Part shown: piece by piece, positions 35,701 through 43,866 of the stretch | Layout of the letters: every line of letters begins with the position of its first letter | Position numbering within the stretch: the first letter of the stretch is position 1 | From: Heliocidaris erythrogramma | Taxonomy: Eukaryota > Echinodermata > Echinoidea > Camarodonta > Echinometridae | Direction: 5' to 3' | NCBI GenBank assembly: GCA_025617745.1 | Contig: CM046853.1 | Coordinates: forward strand, 63,373,024-63,437,023 | Length of the DNA: 64,000 nt | Notes under the pieces: model-generated | What the model was told of the DNA's origin: nothing | Databases searched by the model: none | The model's input: the letters and a program-made list of their open reading frames with translations, nothing else | Translations under genes and position numbers: made by a program

Positions 35701-37229
35701 GAAGCCGAATTCATGGCGGTGAGTGAATTAACTATCTGAATCAGCAATGTTGTACTGTACTAGCTTTGCTAGAAAATGCTTGTTTAGCAATTGAAAATTA
35801 AGGGATAGTAATTGCATGAAAGGTGACAGGTCATAAAAGGTCATCACATCAGTGTTATCACATAATTGGAATAAACTCTGTTTAATATTTTCTTTTTAAA
35901 ACCTAGTGCTCAGTTGTAATAATTTTTTTTTTTTAATTGACAAATTAAAGAGGTAAGTAATACTTTAGGTCAAAGGTCATTTGTTAATTTTTAGCACGCA
36001 AACACCTATTAAATTGAGTTGTATTATTCACCCTTTGTTGAAACAGAAGGAACATAAGTATCTGGACACATCGACCCAAACCGAGGCTGCTGACAGTAGA
36101 CGAGTTTGAGGAGCAAGGGAGGGAGGAAACCAGGAAAGCTCTGGAGGAGTTGAGGCTGTACTGTAGCAGTCCTAAGTGCAATGCCTGGAAGGAGGTCACG
36201 AGGTTGGAGTCTCCCAAAAGGTATGGGATCATGGATTGGATGAGGATAAGACTAGACTGAGAATCGCTATACAAGTAATACGTGAATAAAATCATTTATG
36301 TCAATTTTGTGCTACCTTATGTAGCACTGAATCTGATTGTAATTCTAGGTTTGGCAGCTATTTATTTTGCAAGTGATGTGTTGTCCAGGTTGAACAAGCC
36401 TTTCATCTTAAAGTTACAACTTCTCATTGGCATAGTCCACTGCCTGAATTGTCTCCGTATCGCACGATCCGACACCCTCAACGCTAAAACAAGAACAGTC
36501 CTTTACAACTTCACCCTCGCAGACAGTGCAGTCAAATTTGCCATTCTCCCCGAAAATTTTCAGGGAGAATGCAAATGTCCGTAACCGCCCACAAGCTATT
36601 CGATCTGCGCTGATTGGACAAGCATATGCATCATTCATGAGTGATTGTATTGAACTTTTTATAACAATAATTTTCTTGCCTATATTCAATGTTTTGGGAA
36701 TTGACCTTTGATAGGTCAATTAGCCTCAATCTGTTAAGTGGAACTTAATGAGGAAAATTGTCAACTCTGTGCAAATAAGTGTAATCTTGTAGTGTAGTAA
36801 ATTGTTATTAATCAAGATCTTTTAAGGACAAAACAAGACTTTTCATTTGACACTGAGGATGCTTACCAAACAAAGTAACTTAGAGATTACATTACATAGC
36901 TCTCTCATACATACTTGCTCTATTTCCCCCTTTTCATTAGAGGGTTTATGGGCATGCCTATTTTGGGGGATGCTCAGATTATGAAAATGTTCTAGACAAT
37001 TGAAATTGTTGTGTGTGTATATATCGTGCATATATTGTGATGTGTTACATAATCAAACAGGTGTGACATGTCTTCGCCTTTCAGGTTTGCAGAGTTTGTG
37101 TCAGGTGAAGGCCATGTCAGTCAAGATGAGCTTGACTTTTATGCCTCTGATGTGACCTTAATATCAGAAGATGACCTCATAACCAGCGATAGCAGTGCAG
37201 TCAGTTCTGATGAAGATGATTTAAGGTGA
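8701..37229 (+). CDS. NEMP1: NEMP1-like nuclear envelope integral membrane protein, 8 coding exons, 410 aa
   Basis: The exons are 8701-8758, 14265-14413, 33189-33405, 33883-33955, 34761-34854, 35254-35576, 36047-36220 and 37085-37229. Every junction has GT/AG and matching phase. Exon 1 encodes a signal peptide ([19 protein letters not shown]). Exons 2-3 encode the lumenal domain ([18 protein letters not shown] ... FKDTC). Exons 4-6 encode five to six membrane spans with the family signatures [30 protein letters not shown] and [12 protein letters not shown]. Exon 7 encodes the nuclear-side motif [13 protein letters not shown], then [12 protein letters not shown] and [13 protein letters not shown]. 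Exon 8 ends in an acidic Ser/Asp tail. NEMP proteins sit in the inner nuclear membrane, and in vertebrates and flies they support nuclear stiffness and fertility. Length is close to human NEMP1 (444 aa). Exons 3-8 are very secure. Exons 1-2 rest on phase, signal peptide and CY-x-W similarity across introns of 5.5 and 18.8 kb. A candidate AATAAA lies at 37898-37903. Confidence 0.9.
9671..10043. mobile_element. Non-autonomous element with repeated GGTCCTAAAGCTACGC units
   Basis: Two direct copies of ggtcctaaagctacgc lie at 9681-9712, and inverted copies lie at about 9822-9841 and 10021-10040. The repeats point outward-inward like subterminal transposase-binding sites. No coding sequence is present. 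The left ~90 bases recur in inverse at about 52815-52904, which supports a mobile family. Confidence 0.55.
10044..12989. other. NEMP1 intron 1, no gene recognised
   Basis: This is intronic sequence without a recognised gene. A moderately CpG-containing part at about 11270-11900 has open frames on the - strand, but they lack recognisable domains and splice structure. A 19-base tandem pair (aatgaatttttgaggttgt) lies at about 12606-12645. The phrase 'gtagtgtagagtgtagtgtag' near 11200 is a short local repeat. Confidence 0.4.
12990..13697 (-). mobile_element. 5'-truncated LINE (CR1/L2-like), C-terminal RT region and 3' tail
   Basis: The - strand frame 13697-13224 reads [20 protein letters not shown], then [49 protein letters not shown] and SLPDDLV. 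This is the standard end of CR1/jockey-like LINE ORF2 proteins, after the catalytic domain. It is about 157 residues of an expected ~900, so it is a typical 5'-truncated insertion. The short 3' UTR ends in a gaagaagatgaagaag-type microsatellite tail at about 13070-13090, the kind of simple-repeat end used by this clade. It lies in NEMP1 intron 1 on the opposite strand. Confidence 0.8.
14561..15850. mobile_element. 1.29 kb non-autonomous pogo-like DNA transposon
   Basis: It begins CAGTCAAACCTGTC and ends GACAGGTTTGACTG, with TA on both flanks. Both ends carry subterminal repeats of 'tatagcggccacctg'. CAGT ends with TA duplication point to the pogo/Tigger group. No transposase frame is present, so it would need a helper. 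A short related element lies at 20285-20467. Confidence 0.78.
15855..16960. repeat. Degenerate tandem satellite, ~155-base unit, about 7 copies
   Basis: The unit word 'ttgacggatttctttcaaattttgtatgg' (here shortened to cggatttctttcaaattt) recurs near 15862, 16014, 16170, 16326, 16473, 16712 and 16870, spaced about 147-158 bases with one longer gap. Each unit also carries 'tgatgctgcccccagtgtt' and 'tatagggtcaaaggtcata'. The array starts immediately after the pogo-like element. It lies in NEMP1 intron 2. Confidence 0.8.
17090..18010. repeat. Composite repeat with a hairpin head and CpG-rich segments
   Basis: A short palindrome (gggtgatctgtcgtagatcgacagatcacc, arms gtgatctgtc) at 17100-17129 is followed by 'catgacgtcatcaagacgcca' near 17268 and several stretches of 'gcgcgcgtcaaaattt'. 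The same order of gatcacc, gacgtcat and gacgccattttg occurs near 32760-32955, so this is part of an interspersed family. No coding sequence is seen. Confidence 0.45.
18075..18500 (+). mobile_element. ~425-base non-autonomous element, copy A
   Basis: It starts with cttgtctcgaatgggtgggt, followed by three gcgggatggga-type units and a hairpin made of 'ttgtctcgaa/ttcgagacaa' words. An AT-rich half and 'acgatagggcaagtggcgta' follow. An almost identical copy in inverse lies at 31670-32092. Confidence 0.7.
18540..20284. other. Intronic stretch with poly-C tracts, no gene
   Basis: Poly-C runs lie near 18691-18701, 18820-18828, 18970-18981 and 19671-19685. Between 18740 and 18860 the phrase 'acccccctatcccgggga' repeats about three times with variation. 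Two copies of 'ttttattcagaaacag/ttttatttagaaacag' (about 19216 and 19382) mark a local duplication of about 165 bases. No coding sequence was recognised. Confidence 0.4.
20285..20467. mobile_element. 183-base MITE, relative of the 14.6 kb pogo-like element
   Basis: It begins CAGTCAAACCTGCC and ends GACAGGTTTGACT, with subterminal 'tctataaagaccac' repeats that parallel the 'tctatagcggccac' repeats of the larger element. The left flanking TA is not exact, which suggests some decay. Confidence 0.65.
20590..20735 (+). repeat. Fragment of the SINE family seen whole at 29.1 kb
   Basis: The words 'gtttggcccgatacccctaa', 'gatgattcatgccaggtctg' and 'caagccttggctcaggcaac' align in order with the body and tail of the element at 29120-29460. 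It is diverged and lacks the A-rich end. Confidence 0.45.
21354..21614. repeat. 261-base foldback (MITE)
   Basis: The left arm (atatcgagggcttaaagcca ... gtgtgccagaactgtctaat) is repeated in inverse to the right end (gccctcgatat), with arms of about 115-120 bases and a loop near 21475-21490. No coding sequence. Confidence 0.8.
22353..22503. mobile_element. ~150-base MITE with pogo-like ends
   Basis: It starts CAGTGCTGGGAACCTC and ends AAGGTTCCACTA, flanked by TA. It resembles the element at 2426-2595. Decayed pieces of the same family occur at about 22650 and 23370. Confidence 0.5.
22785..23335. repeat. Foldback minisatellite of GGACAACTACCACCT-type units
   Basis: Both arms, each about 275 bases, consist of 15-18-base units around ggacaactaccacct on the left and its complement aggtggtagttgtcc on the right. 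The arms are also inverse to each other unit by unit, for example 'taattacccgccagga' at about 22830 and 'tcctggcgggtaatta' at about 23277. The centre is near 23061. It holds no coding sequence. Confidence 0.85.
23336..24541. other. 3' flank of the nested transposase gene
   Basis: No gene was seen. On the - strand this is downstream of the transposase stop. A TTTATT at 24359-24364 (AATAAA on the - strand), about 180 bases past the stop, is a plausible polyadenylation signal. I did not find a convincing inverted terminal repeat here. Confidence 0.4.
24542..30610 (-). CDS. MULE-type transposase gene with SWIM-like zinc site, 881 aa, nested in NEMP1 intron 2
   Basis: The main exon is 27176-24542. 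A strong acceptor (ctcttttacag) at its start joins in phase to ATG GCA TCT GA at 30610-30600 with donor GTAAGT, giving [13 protein letters not shown] and so on. A further 5' exon ends at 31398 (GTAAGT donor). Domains in order: acidic Ser-rich N-terminus; a Cys/Lys-rich part near residues 120-160; MULE DDE domain with first Asp in FDATF (about 333), second Asp in FGTDGE (about 400) followed by CMLHHRAN, and Glu in STNDAESIN (about 537); a SWIM-like site C686-x3-C690 with C701-E-H703; a C-terminal CYGC near 788 with [10 protein letters not shown] near 835. All expected catalytic residues are present and no stop or frameshift interrupts the main exon. MULE transposases cut and paste Mutator-like elements. 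Here it is either a recent complete element or a host-adopted gene. The 73 codons that run open upstream of 27176 look intronic. Confidence 0.85.
28600..28765 (-). mobile_element. tRNA-derived SINE, - strand
   Basis: Read on the - strand, it has an A-box-like tgtggctcagtgaataag, a B-box-like gtttcgaat, and then the SINE core phrase 'cttgacaaggcactttatcc'. It lies 5' of the alternative exon, in the transposase gene intron. A poly-C tract (28557-28575) lies beyond its - strand 3' end. Confidence 0.6.
28906..28969 (-). other. Alternative 3' exon candidate with a SUMO-interacting-like motif
   Basis: An acceptor (ttttatttcag) precedes 28969. The following bases start in the same phase as the main transposase exon, so ATG GCA TCT GA from 30610-30600 would read MASE then [19 protein letters not shown] and stop at 28906. 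VIVIS followed by acidic residues is a textbook SUMO-interacting pattern. If the exon is real, the gene would have a 23-residue short product, or this is a regulatory upstream frame. The exon rests on sequence only. Confidence 0.4.
29120..29460 (+). mobile_element. SINE with hairpin tail (agctcac...gtgagcta)
   Basis: It starts near acaagagccccaggggacac and has internal 'gggtcccctacccctaaggatga' and 'gcatgacgcacgacggacgc'. It ends in the hairpin 'tagctcactctagccttggg/ctcaggtgagcta' and an A-run. This tail arrangement is common in marine invertebrate SINEs. A diverged fragment lies at about 20590. Confidence 0.7.
29717..30265. mobile_element. 549-base non-autonomous Tc1/mariner-type element
   Basis: The ends are tacagggtggcccac and gggccaccctgta, flanked on both sides by TA. 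Inner parts are also inverse (atgataccaagatcag near 29813 and cttggtatcat near 30180). The ACAGGGTG start with TA duplication is typical of mariner-type elements. No transposase frame is present. It sits in the intron of the nested transposase gene. Confidence 0.75.
30600..31470 (-). promoter_or_regulatory. 5' exons and promoter side of the nested transposase gene
   Basis: On the - strand an exon ending gaaaaatgag|gtaagt at 31398 is followed by an exon from about 30741 (acceptor tatttttccag) to 30600 (donor GTAAGT). Joining them places an ATG at the first junction that would read [10 protein letters not shown] and stop after about 41 codons, upstream of the main ATG at 30610. That short frame would be an upstream ORF limiting translation. 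The start site and exon 1 boundary are not visible. Confidence 0.45.
31670..32092 (-). mobile_element. ~425-base non-autonomous element, copy B (inverse of 18.1 kb)
   Basis: It reads acgccacttgccctatcgtc to acccattcgagacaag on the + strand, the inverse complement of 18075-18500, with few differences. Both copies keep the gagacaa/ttgtctc hairpin core. Both copies lie in NEMP1 intron 2 and face each other across the nested transposase gene. Confidence 0.72.
32330..32430 (+). mobile_element. tRNA-derived SINE head with T-run
   Basis: The phrase 'ctatcggttaagcacatgac' (A-box-like) and 'ggttcgatccc' (B-box) are spaced as in a tRNA, followed by a run of about 25 T. The stem pairing is not good enough for a working tRNA. 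Confidence 0.5.
32595..32960. repeat. CA microsatellite and gacgtcat-type repeat piece
   Basis: A CA run at about 32622-32654 is followed by 'catcatgacgtcatgtagacgccattttg' words (each under 20 bases apart from this family phrase) and by the palindrome 'aattcgtcatcatgacgaatt' near 32921-32941. Similar words occur at 17100-17300. Confidence 0.45.
34597..34680 (+). pseudogene. Decayed duplicate of NEMP1 exon 5
   Basis: The branch/acceptor side (tttgattgttaattcag) and the start of the exon (gaactacatctttcc ... gccataggagtcttgg) repeat the true exon 5 region at 34741-34826. The copy has lost two single bases and reads into a stop (after GIRLG-type frame shift), and it has no donor. It is a local tandem duplication about 145 bases upstream of the functional exon. 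Confidence 0.8.
35673..35718 (+). other. Possible alternative NEMP1 exon (exon 7-like)
   Basis: It is preceded by TTTAAG and followed by a consensus GTGAGT donor. Spliced from exon 6 it reads (L)[15 protein letters not shown] in phase. This parallels true exon 7, (L)RN...LLTVDEF, so it may be a shortened relative of exon 7. Its 3' end is phase 0 and does not match exons 7 or 8 in phase. Read-through would add VSELTI and stop, giving a truncated NEMP lacking the nuclear tail. Confidence 0.35.
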
Positions 37230-37625
37230 CAAAGGCTTTCAAGAACACCATAGATCAGCATTGTGTCAAGAGAAGTAAATGCACAGGACATTTTATGCAG
37301 AGGACGTTCTTGTGACCATCAATGATAGTGATGATGATGATGATGATGATGATTCAAGGTGACCAATGCTTCCAAGAACTGTAGATAAGCATCGTGTCAA
37401 GAGTAAGTAAACCCACAGGAAATGTCAGAGGACAATCTAGTGACCAGTCTGTTTTGACAATGATTCAAGGTGACCAATTCTTCCTTGAAAATCATAGGTC
37501 TCTATGATCAAGACAAGTCAAGAATCTGCAAAATGCAAACAACATTTCTAACAGAGGATGTCATGACAAGCAGTAGCAGTGCAGCCAGTTCTGATGATGA
37601 TTGAAGGTGATATAAAGATTGTATA
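37167..37625 (+). repeat. Four ~130-base copies of the NEMP1 coding tail, three in the 3' UTR
   Basis: The segment beginning gaagatgacctcataaccag in exon 8 recurs with variation at about 37300, 37428 and 37553 (gaggacgttcttgtgacc, gaggacaatctagtgacc, gaggatgtcatgacaag). Each is followed by a Ser/Asp-codon run, 'tcaaggtgac' and, in two, 'catcgtgtcaagagtaagta'. Copies 2-4 lie after the stop codon. The coding acidic tail is therefore the first unit of a tandem array. Confidence 0.75.
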
Positions 37626-37897
37626 CCGGTATCACCTTTGTGATGAGAGTTGGATGCAAAGGACCATTCAAGCAAGAAAATGACAGTAACTGTTTAAGGC
37701 TGTCCTAGACTTCCTTTAGGGTTAAGAATCACTGTTGTGTCATGTGTATGGAAATGTGAAATGCAAACATCATGCCAGATGGTAACCTTAGTGCTTGATT
37801 CCTGAAGCATAACAATGACATGATCTTCTGCCTTTCGTGTGTGAACAAGGCTAGTGCCTTTAAAGAGCTGTTCTGTATTGCAAAGTGTGAATTCTGT

Positions 37898-37903
37898 AAT
37901 AAA
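37898..37903 (+). terminator. Candidate polyadenylation signal of NEMP1
   Basis: This AATAAA lies about 670 bases after the NEMP1 stop, on the coding strand, beyond the tail repeats. Other AATAAA words occur further downstream, so it is only the first plausible site. Confidence 0.35.
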
Positions 37904-37929
37904 TGCAGAAGATCATAAGGCATGTTTTG

Positions 37930-39000
37930 TATAAAAGGGCCTGAATGAGTTTCAAAATTGAACAGTTTGAGTCTGGAGCAAAAGGAATAGCCAGGTTCTC
38001 ATGTACAAATGAAAAGGCGTCAAGCTCACTGTCTGGAGAATAGGGATATAGAGACCATATAAATTCTCTTTTTTATTGCAAGAGTTGTAAGAAGTCTTGC
38101 AATGAATGAGTGTGGGTAAATTTCAATATTTATATATACCTCAAGTGAAATGCCCTTATGACATGAGCAATTCCACAGAAAATGTTCACTTGCCAAAAAT
38201 CATAAAATTGGCAATAACTCCAGATGTACATAATAAATTTAATACCAAACAAAAGAGCTTAACAAGCTCTTTTATTTGATTTGTATATCAATAGGATTGA
38301 AGTATATTTAGGCATGATTTTACACACTTTGGGGGCAGAGTGTGACAGCAATTTGGGTCAAAGCATCCTATCTTTGGGTTTCATTATTTCACACCACAAG
38401 CATTTCAGTTTTGATTTGTTGGTTGTAAATTGTGATGAATAGAACAAAGATTACTAATACGAGCTTGGCATGAGCCATTTACTATTTTGGGGTTTTGTCA
38501 TGTCCGTTATGCTTCTTTTTAGCTCTGACAAGGAAATGTATAGTCTAATCGTTATACAACATGCTTTTATATTTGGAGTATGATTGTAAGTTTCTGTTGA
38601 TACCTAAAATACACAATGAACCCTAAAACTTACATATTTTGCAAACTGTTCATGGGAGTAAAAAAGCCTTCTATTCATTAAAATGCTTTAAAATTTGTTG
38701 TGTATGTCCCTGATAGTCAAATGTATCTGATACAATCGCTGAAATATGTTTTATGACTCTTTTTAGAACTTTTATGACTTCTTTAGAAAAAATGGAAATT
38801 AATTATTTCTTGGGTACAGGACAAATGGGAAAGGAGCTTGCAAGATACGTCAGAGTTGCCAATTTGTGCTCGATTGATTACAACTTCAAAAATTCATAAC
38901 TTTCTTATTTCTTATCGTATTTTGCTCAAACTTTCACTGATCTGTTTCCAAAAATTTTCTGCTTCTTTTAAAACCAACTTGTAATCAGAGTGGACTTCCC
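37930..39000. other. Intergenic, no gene recognised
   Basis: AT-rich sequence; no coding frame or structured repeat was recognised. It may contain further NEMP1 3' UTR. Confidence 0.35.
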
Positions 39001-39001
39001 C

Positions 39002-39777
39002 TTTAAAGGGGAATAAAAGGCAACAAACATTAGCCTATAATCATGTAGATAATTATCAGCCTATTACAAATATCTTGAAATTACTCCTATTTGATTATTT
39101 AAGGAGAACAGTGTCTCCAAAGGTTGCAGTTTCCTTGCTTGACATTATCCCATGGGGGCTGCCATTTTCTTTACAAAGTAATGTCAGAGCAGTTCTATTT
39201 GTGAGATACCCACTGACCTATACACTAGCTACCATGACACTCATGATCAGCTGTGGAATGCATGACACTGGATTTTCTCATAATAAACCACATTCAAATG
39301 AAGATACTTTTATCCTGTCATATAACCTATTTGTGTCAAGATATTTGGTCCAGCCGTTTCTTTTGTTAAGCAGGATTTGGCATGCACTTGTAAGTTGCTT
39401 GGTCTGACAAAGGTTTGTCAATTCTTCAAAGAAGTGACAAAGACCTACAACTGCTCTTAGATATCACCTGTGCGAGACAATGGGGGTACCAAGATGGCCG
39501 CCATTTTGCATTGGTGGCTTTAGTTGTACAATAGCTATTCATTATGCAACATCTTATCCATTGTGTACAGGTAAATGGACATGTACCGCGTACGACATCA
39601 GTTTTTCAAAATGGCAGCCCCTGTGGGATAATATCTAGCAAGAAATCTGCAAACTTTAGAGAGACTGTTCTTCTTACTGAGTAATCAAATCAGAATATAT
39701 TCTAGATATTATGAACAGGCTGACAATTTTCCACCTGATTATCAGCTAATGTATGTTGAGTTTCATTCTCCTTTAAA
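39002..39777. repeat. ~776-base foldback element
   Basis: The left arm (tttaaaggggaataaaaggc ... gacattatcccatgggggct ... gccatttt) is repeated in inverse at 39604-39777 (aaaatggcagcccctgtgggataat ... cattctcctttaa). The arms are about 170 bases and moderately diverged, around a ~430-base middle. Its open frame near 39075-39407 shows no recognisable domain. Confidence 0.7.
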
Positions 39778-41715
39778 AAAAACCCAAATAAGCCTGAATG
39801 TCATATCAGTTATGATGGAATTTACCGCATGTGGTTGAAATTGTACATGTACTATTCTATCATGTTTCACAGAGGTTAAGTGAATGTACTTGAAAATTTA
39901 TCAATGTTATTGTAGGGATAGGCAGGGCTCCACAGTAAATTTATTTTCTAGGGGTTCCATCTTCAGAGAATCTTAGGTTTCCCCCCCTATTCTTTCATGT
40001 TTCTGTCATAACCCAGCAATGATGATCCCTGCTCAACTAACAGCTGGAAGACAGTTTCAAACTTCAAAGCCTGCTTGCTCTTTCTTCCTTTCCTTCTTTA
40101 TTTATTTCTTTTTTTCTGGTCTTTTTGCCTCTGACGAAGATTCTGCTAGGATCGAAAGCTCAGGCCCCTTTTGACTCCATTTTACTCTATTGGCTCGCTA
40201 TTATTGGATAAGCAGTTTTCAACAGTTTGTTTTCCATATTCTTTTTTTCTTTGGTAAATTCTTTCATTTTTTGAAATTGTTTCAACCGAGGATCAGGCAA
40301 GTCATCTCACTTGATGCAAATAATTTTCTCAGGTAAAAACACCTCACCTTTTAAAATGTTTGTATCATTTGTGTAACAAGTGAATCAAATGTAATGAATA
40401 TCCACAGGGTGTAATTAATCTCATCAGTGAACGAAGTTCAACCGCCATGAAAACTCTTAATATTTGTTTACTACACATTTGTTTACTACACAGAATTGAT
40501 GGGGGTGTGTGTGTTGTTTTTTGTTTTCGTTTGTTTTTTTTGGGTTTTTATTCTGTTATCATTGGAAGGTATGTAGAGTGTCAAGACTGCGTGCTGTCAA
40601 CTACATACAACTTCCACTGATACATATTTTTAATCCCTTCTGTGCCCCAAGTTTTTGTTGAACAGTGCTTATAAATGAACTGTCTGTAGCTTAGTTTTTA
40701 CTTGCATGGCCTTGTTTCAATGTTTAATTAGGCATACAGTGGGAATGAACTTCATATTTTATCACTGTTCAGTAATCCTATTCTTTGGTGGGGTTTGCCA
40801 CCCACAGCACAGAAGGGGTTGACACTTTCTCTTCTATTTCTTTCATTTTACAATTCACAGGATGCTTTATTTGTCCTGATTTATCATATTGCAGAGGCGT
40901 CTGCAAATTTATAATGTATGCAAGTGTTCAGTACTATCTTTGCTTCATGTGATACAATACATGTATGTGTGCCCACCGAGATGTATTTTGTTGTGGGAAG
41001 ACTGTGGCCTTCAATTTTGCCATTTTTAAAAGATTTTGTGTAATAAAAAAACAAAAAGTTACTTATGATTATCATGGTGTTGTTTTGTTTATTAGAATTC
41101 CTATCTTAAAGATAAACCGGAGTTCTCGGTTCTCCACAGAATTGAACAAAACAATACACGGAATGATCAAAACTACAAACACATTGTACATGTATCTGCC
41201 AAACGAGTTATGTAGAAAATATATAATAGCTGTGTAATGAGCATTAAAAAAAAATCAAGCTCGTCACCCCGACATGTACATATATGTGCAAACTGGACGT
41301 TTGCTTTTCAGTGAACTCGATTTTCAGAAAGTTTTGCAGGGTATGAACAACTCCCCTATGGCATGATAAACATATTTTAAATTCTTTGATCCAATTTGGA
41401 AATGGAATTCATTACCAGAACACCGGATTTAACATTATTATTTATCATCATCAACAACAAGATCATCATCCTCGCTCTTATTATTATATCATCATCATCA
41501 TTATTGATGCAGAGTATGTCGTGAAGAATTCATTTCCTTCACTCCTAAATATGAGACATGAGACAGCATAACTGACATAGCTTCATACCAAGCAGAGCTT
41601 TTAGCTTTTATTTGGTGCAGTGGAGTGTAGAAATATGCAAAATATATAATTCAATAATCAATATACATGTATACACAGTGGTAACGTTTATAGCAGAGTA
41701 GGGATTGTATACTGC
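39778..41715. other. Intergenic, no gene recognised
   Basis: No coding sequence was recognised. GT-rich and T-rich runs lie at about 40500-40550. The rest is unremarkable AT-rich DNA. Confidence 0.35.
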
Positions 41716-41717
41716 AA

Positions 41718-43165
41718 GGCAGTGGCGGATTTAGGGGGGGGGGCGGCCATTTCCGGCCCGTGCCTCCCTTTTGGAAGAAAAGTATGCACCCCCCCCCCTC
41801 CCCTTTTTAGAACAAATTTGTTTGTTGTTGGGGGGAGGTGAGGCTGGGTGGGAAAAAATTACCACCCCTCCCCCCTCCAAGCGACTTTTGGAGAGCTTGC
41901 GAGACCAGAAAAATACAGGTCTCTTTTTTTTTTGCTTGTCAGAGATTTATGGATGGAAAGTAGACCCTCATACCCCCCCCCCCCCCCCCGAGCGAATTTT
42001 GGAGGGCTGGGGGAAAAGAGCTTTTGTCGCCACCAGGGGGGACAGGGAGGCCATGCCCTCCCCCCCCCCCCCCCCCCCCCATTCAACCACACAAAAAAGC
42101 GAGAGCGAAAAGGCGGGGGAAGTGGGAGAAAAAGGCCTAAGAAGGCGCTACAAGCTGTTATCTTTATCTCAAAATTGACGAAAAGGTCAAAGTTTTCTAT
42201 AACTCTTCTCTCCCTGCACCCAACCCACCACTCTTACAAACGGTGAAATGTTGCGTCCAAATAATTGAAAATCAGTCGGGGCGTCGAACTAAATTTCCGC
42301 CTTAACAAAAAATTGTTTGCTACGAGCCGTTTATCTTTCTCTCAAATTTGCGTAAACGTTCCCTGCACAAACCCCTGTCACATACAGTGCAGTATTGCGT
42401 CCAAATAACTGCTCAGCAATCAGGGTGTTGAACTATAACTTTCCGCCTAAAAAATGTTTGCTACTAGCTGTTTATCTTTCTCTAAAATTGCTAAAACGTC
42501 AGAGCTTTCGCGCGTCGTGCGGGAAGGGGAAAACTCCCCCTCCCTGCACCCACCCCTTTTAGATACAGTGCAGTATTGCGTCCAAAATAACTGAAAAGCA
42601 GCCAGGGCAACAAACTAACATTCCGCCAAACAAAAAGGTGCTAAAACGTCAGAGCTTTCGATCGGGCTTCGCACGGGAAGGGGGAAAGTGCCCCTCCCTG
42701 CACCCACCCGTTACATACAGTGGAGTATTACGTCTAAATAACTGAAAAGCAGTCAGGCCGTCGAACTATAACTTTCCGCCTAAAAAATGCTACGAGCCGT
42801 TTATCTGTCAAATTTACTAGAACGTCAGAGTTTTTGCGCTTCGCGCGGGAAGGGGGAAACTGCCCACCCACGTTACATGCAGTGCAGTCTTGCGTCCAAA
42901 TAACTGAAAAGCAGCAGGGCGTCGAACTAACAGTCCGCCGAAGAAAAAAGTGTTACGAGCCGTTATCTTTCAAATTTGCTGTAAAATATAAGACACCCCT
43001 GTTACATACAATGCAATATTGCGTCCAGGTAATTGAAAAGTAGTCGGGGCGTCGAACTATAACTTTCTGCCCCAAAAATTGTTTGCTACAAGTCGTTATC
43101 TTTCAAATTTGCTAAAAGAAACTTCCCCCTCCCTGCACCCATCCTTGTTACAGTGCAGTATTAAT
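41718..43165 (+). repeat. Poly-C/G interspersed repeat with a tandem internal array
   Basis: It starts with 'agtggcggatttaggggggg', then passes through poly-C tracts (41789-41799, 41976-41989, 42059-42080) and an array from about 42130. The unit holds 'gcgtccaaataactgaaaag', 'cagggcgtcgaactataact', 'ttccgcctaaaaaa', 'tacgagccgtttatc' and 'ctccctgcacccaccc'. The first word recurs near 42253, 42396, 42580, 42731, 42892 and 43021, spaced about 130-185 bases. Shorter copies lie at 7.5, 45.9-46.3 and 53.8-54.4 kb. Long proline-rich frames across it are artefacts of the C runs. Confidence 0.75.
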
Positions 43166-43224
43166 AATAAGATCAGACCTTTAGATGAATCAAACCAATA
43201 AATGGTATAATGGTATAATAATAA

Positions 43225-43600
43225 CAGACTTTGCATTAATAAAGATAAAACTAAAGACAAAATGCTTTTAAAATCAAAATCTTCAAGTGAACTCAATATT
43301 ACTGTGGAAGGACTAAGACTAGAGCAAGTACGAGTTATAAAGTACCTTGGACTTACGATTGATCAGTTGAAATGGAGTAATCATATTAACAATTTATGTA
43401 AATCAGTAGCGTATAATGTCCATTTTCTTGCCAAACTTAGTAAATTCGTTAACTCCTCTTTATTGAATATATTGTATAAATCTATGATTCAACCATGTTA
43501 TGATTATGCATGTTCAGTGTGGGGAAATTGTCCGGATGATTATAAAAAGAAACATAGATTTTTACAATATTTTTTGAAATCATTTTCTCAAACATGCTAA
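43225..43600 (+). mobile_element. LINE fragment (end of reverse transcriptase domain)
   Basis: The translation contains INKDKTK, VRVIKYLGLTIDQLKWSNHI, NFLAKLSK-like VHFLAKLSKFV, and LYKSMIQPCYDYACSVWGNC. These are the C-terminal RT motifs of CR1/RTE-like LINEs (K-T-x-x-M ... YLG-x-x-x-D ... H-I ... P-x-x-x-Y-x-x-x-x-W). About 115 codons remain open, and the fragment is cut at its 3' side by the MITE at 43597. Confidence 0.75.
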
Positions 43601-43866
43601 GCTAGCTCCACCCTTAAAAAATGCTCCAGATCTCATTCTTGCAGTGACATCATCTGTCAATCATTATATAGTGAGTTAAGGAGAGACAGTGGTAATGAGG
43701 TATTGTTTGAAAGCATACAATTCTATTGTGAGCATGTGCTGTGCTGTTACATTCCACTGTTACATTCCACTGTATTGTAGAATGTGAGTGTAGCTGACTG
43801 ATGATTGACAGATGATGTCATTGCAGGAATGAGATCTGGAGCTTTATTTTAGGGTGGAGCTTAAGA
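43597..43866. mobile_element. ~268-base MITE with long inverted ends
   Basis: The left arm (agctccacccttaaaaaatg ... cattcttgcagtgacatcat ... tgtcaatcat) is inverse to the right arm (tgattgacagatgatgtcat ... ggtggagctt), with arms of about 70 bases. It interrupts or abuts the LINE fragment to its left. Confidence 0.72.

Noticed and set aside
36282-36719. Coding frames on both strands in NEMP1 intron 7
   Set aside because: Neither has a recognisable domain or splice signals that fit the gene; the stretch looks like a diverged CpG-containing repeat.
41771-42246. Long Pro/Gly-rich reading frames
   Set aside because: They are products of poly-C/poly-G runs in an interspersed repeat, occur on both strands and match no protein family.
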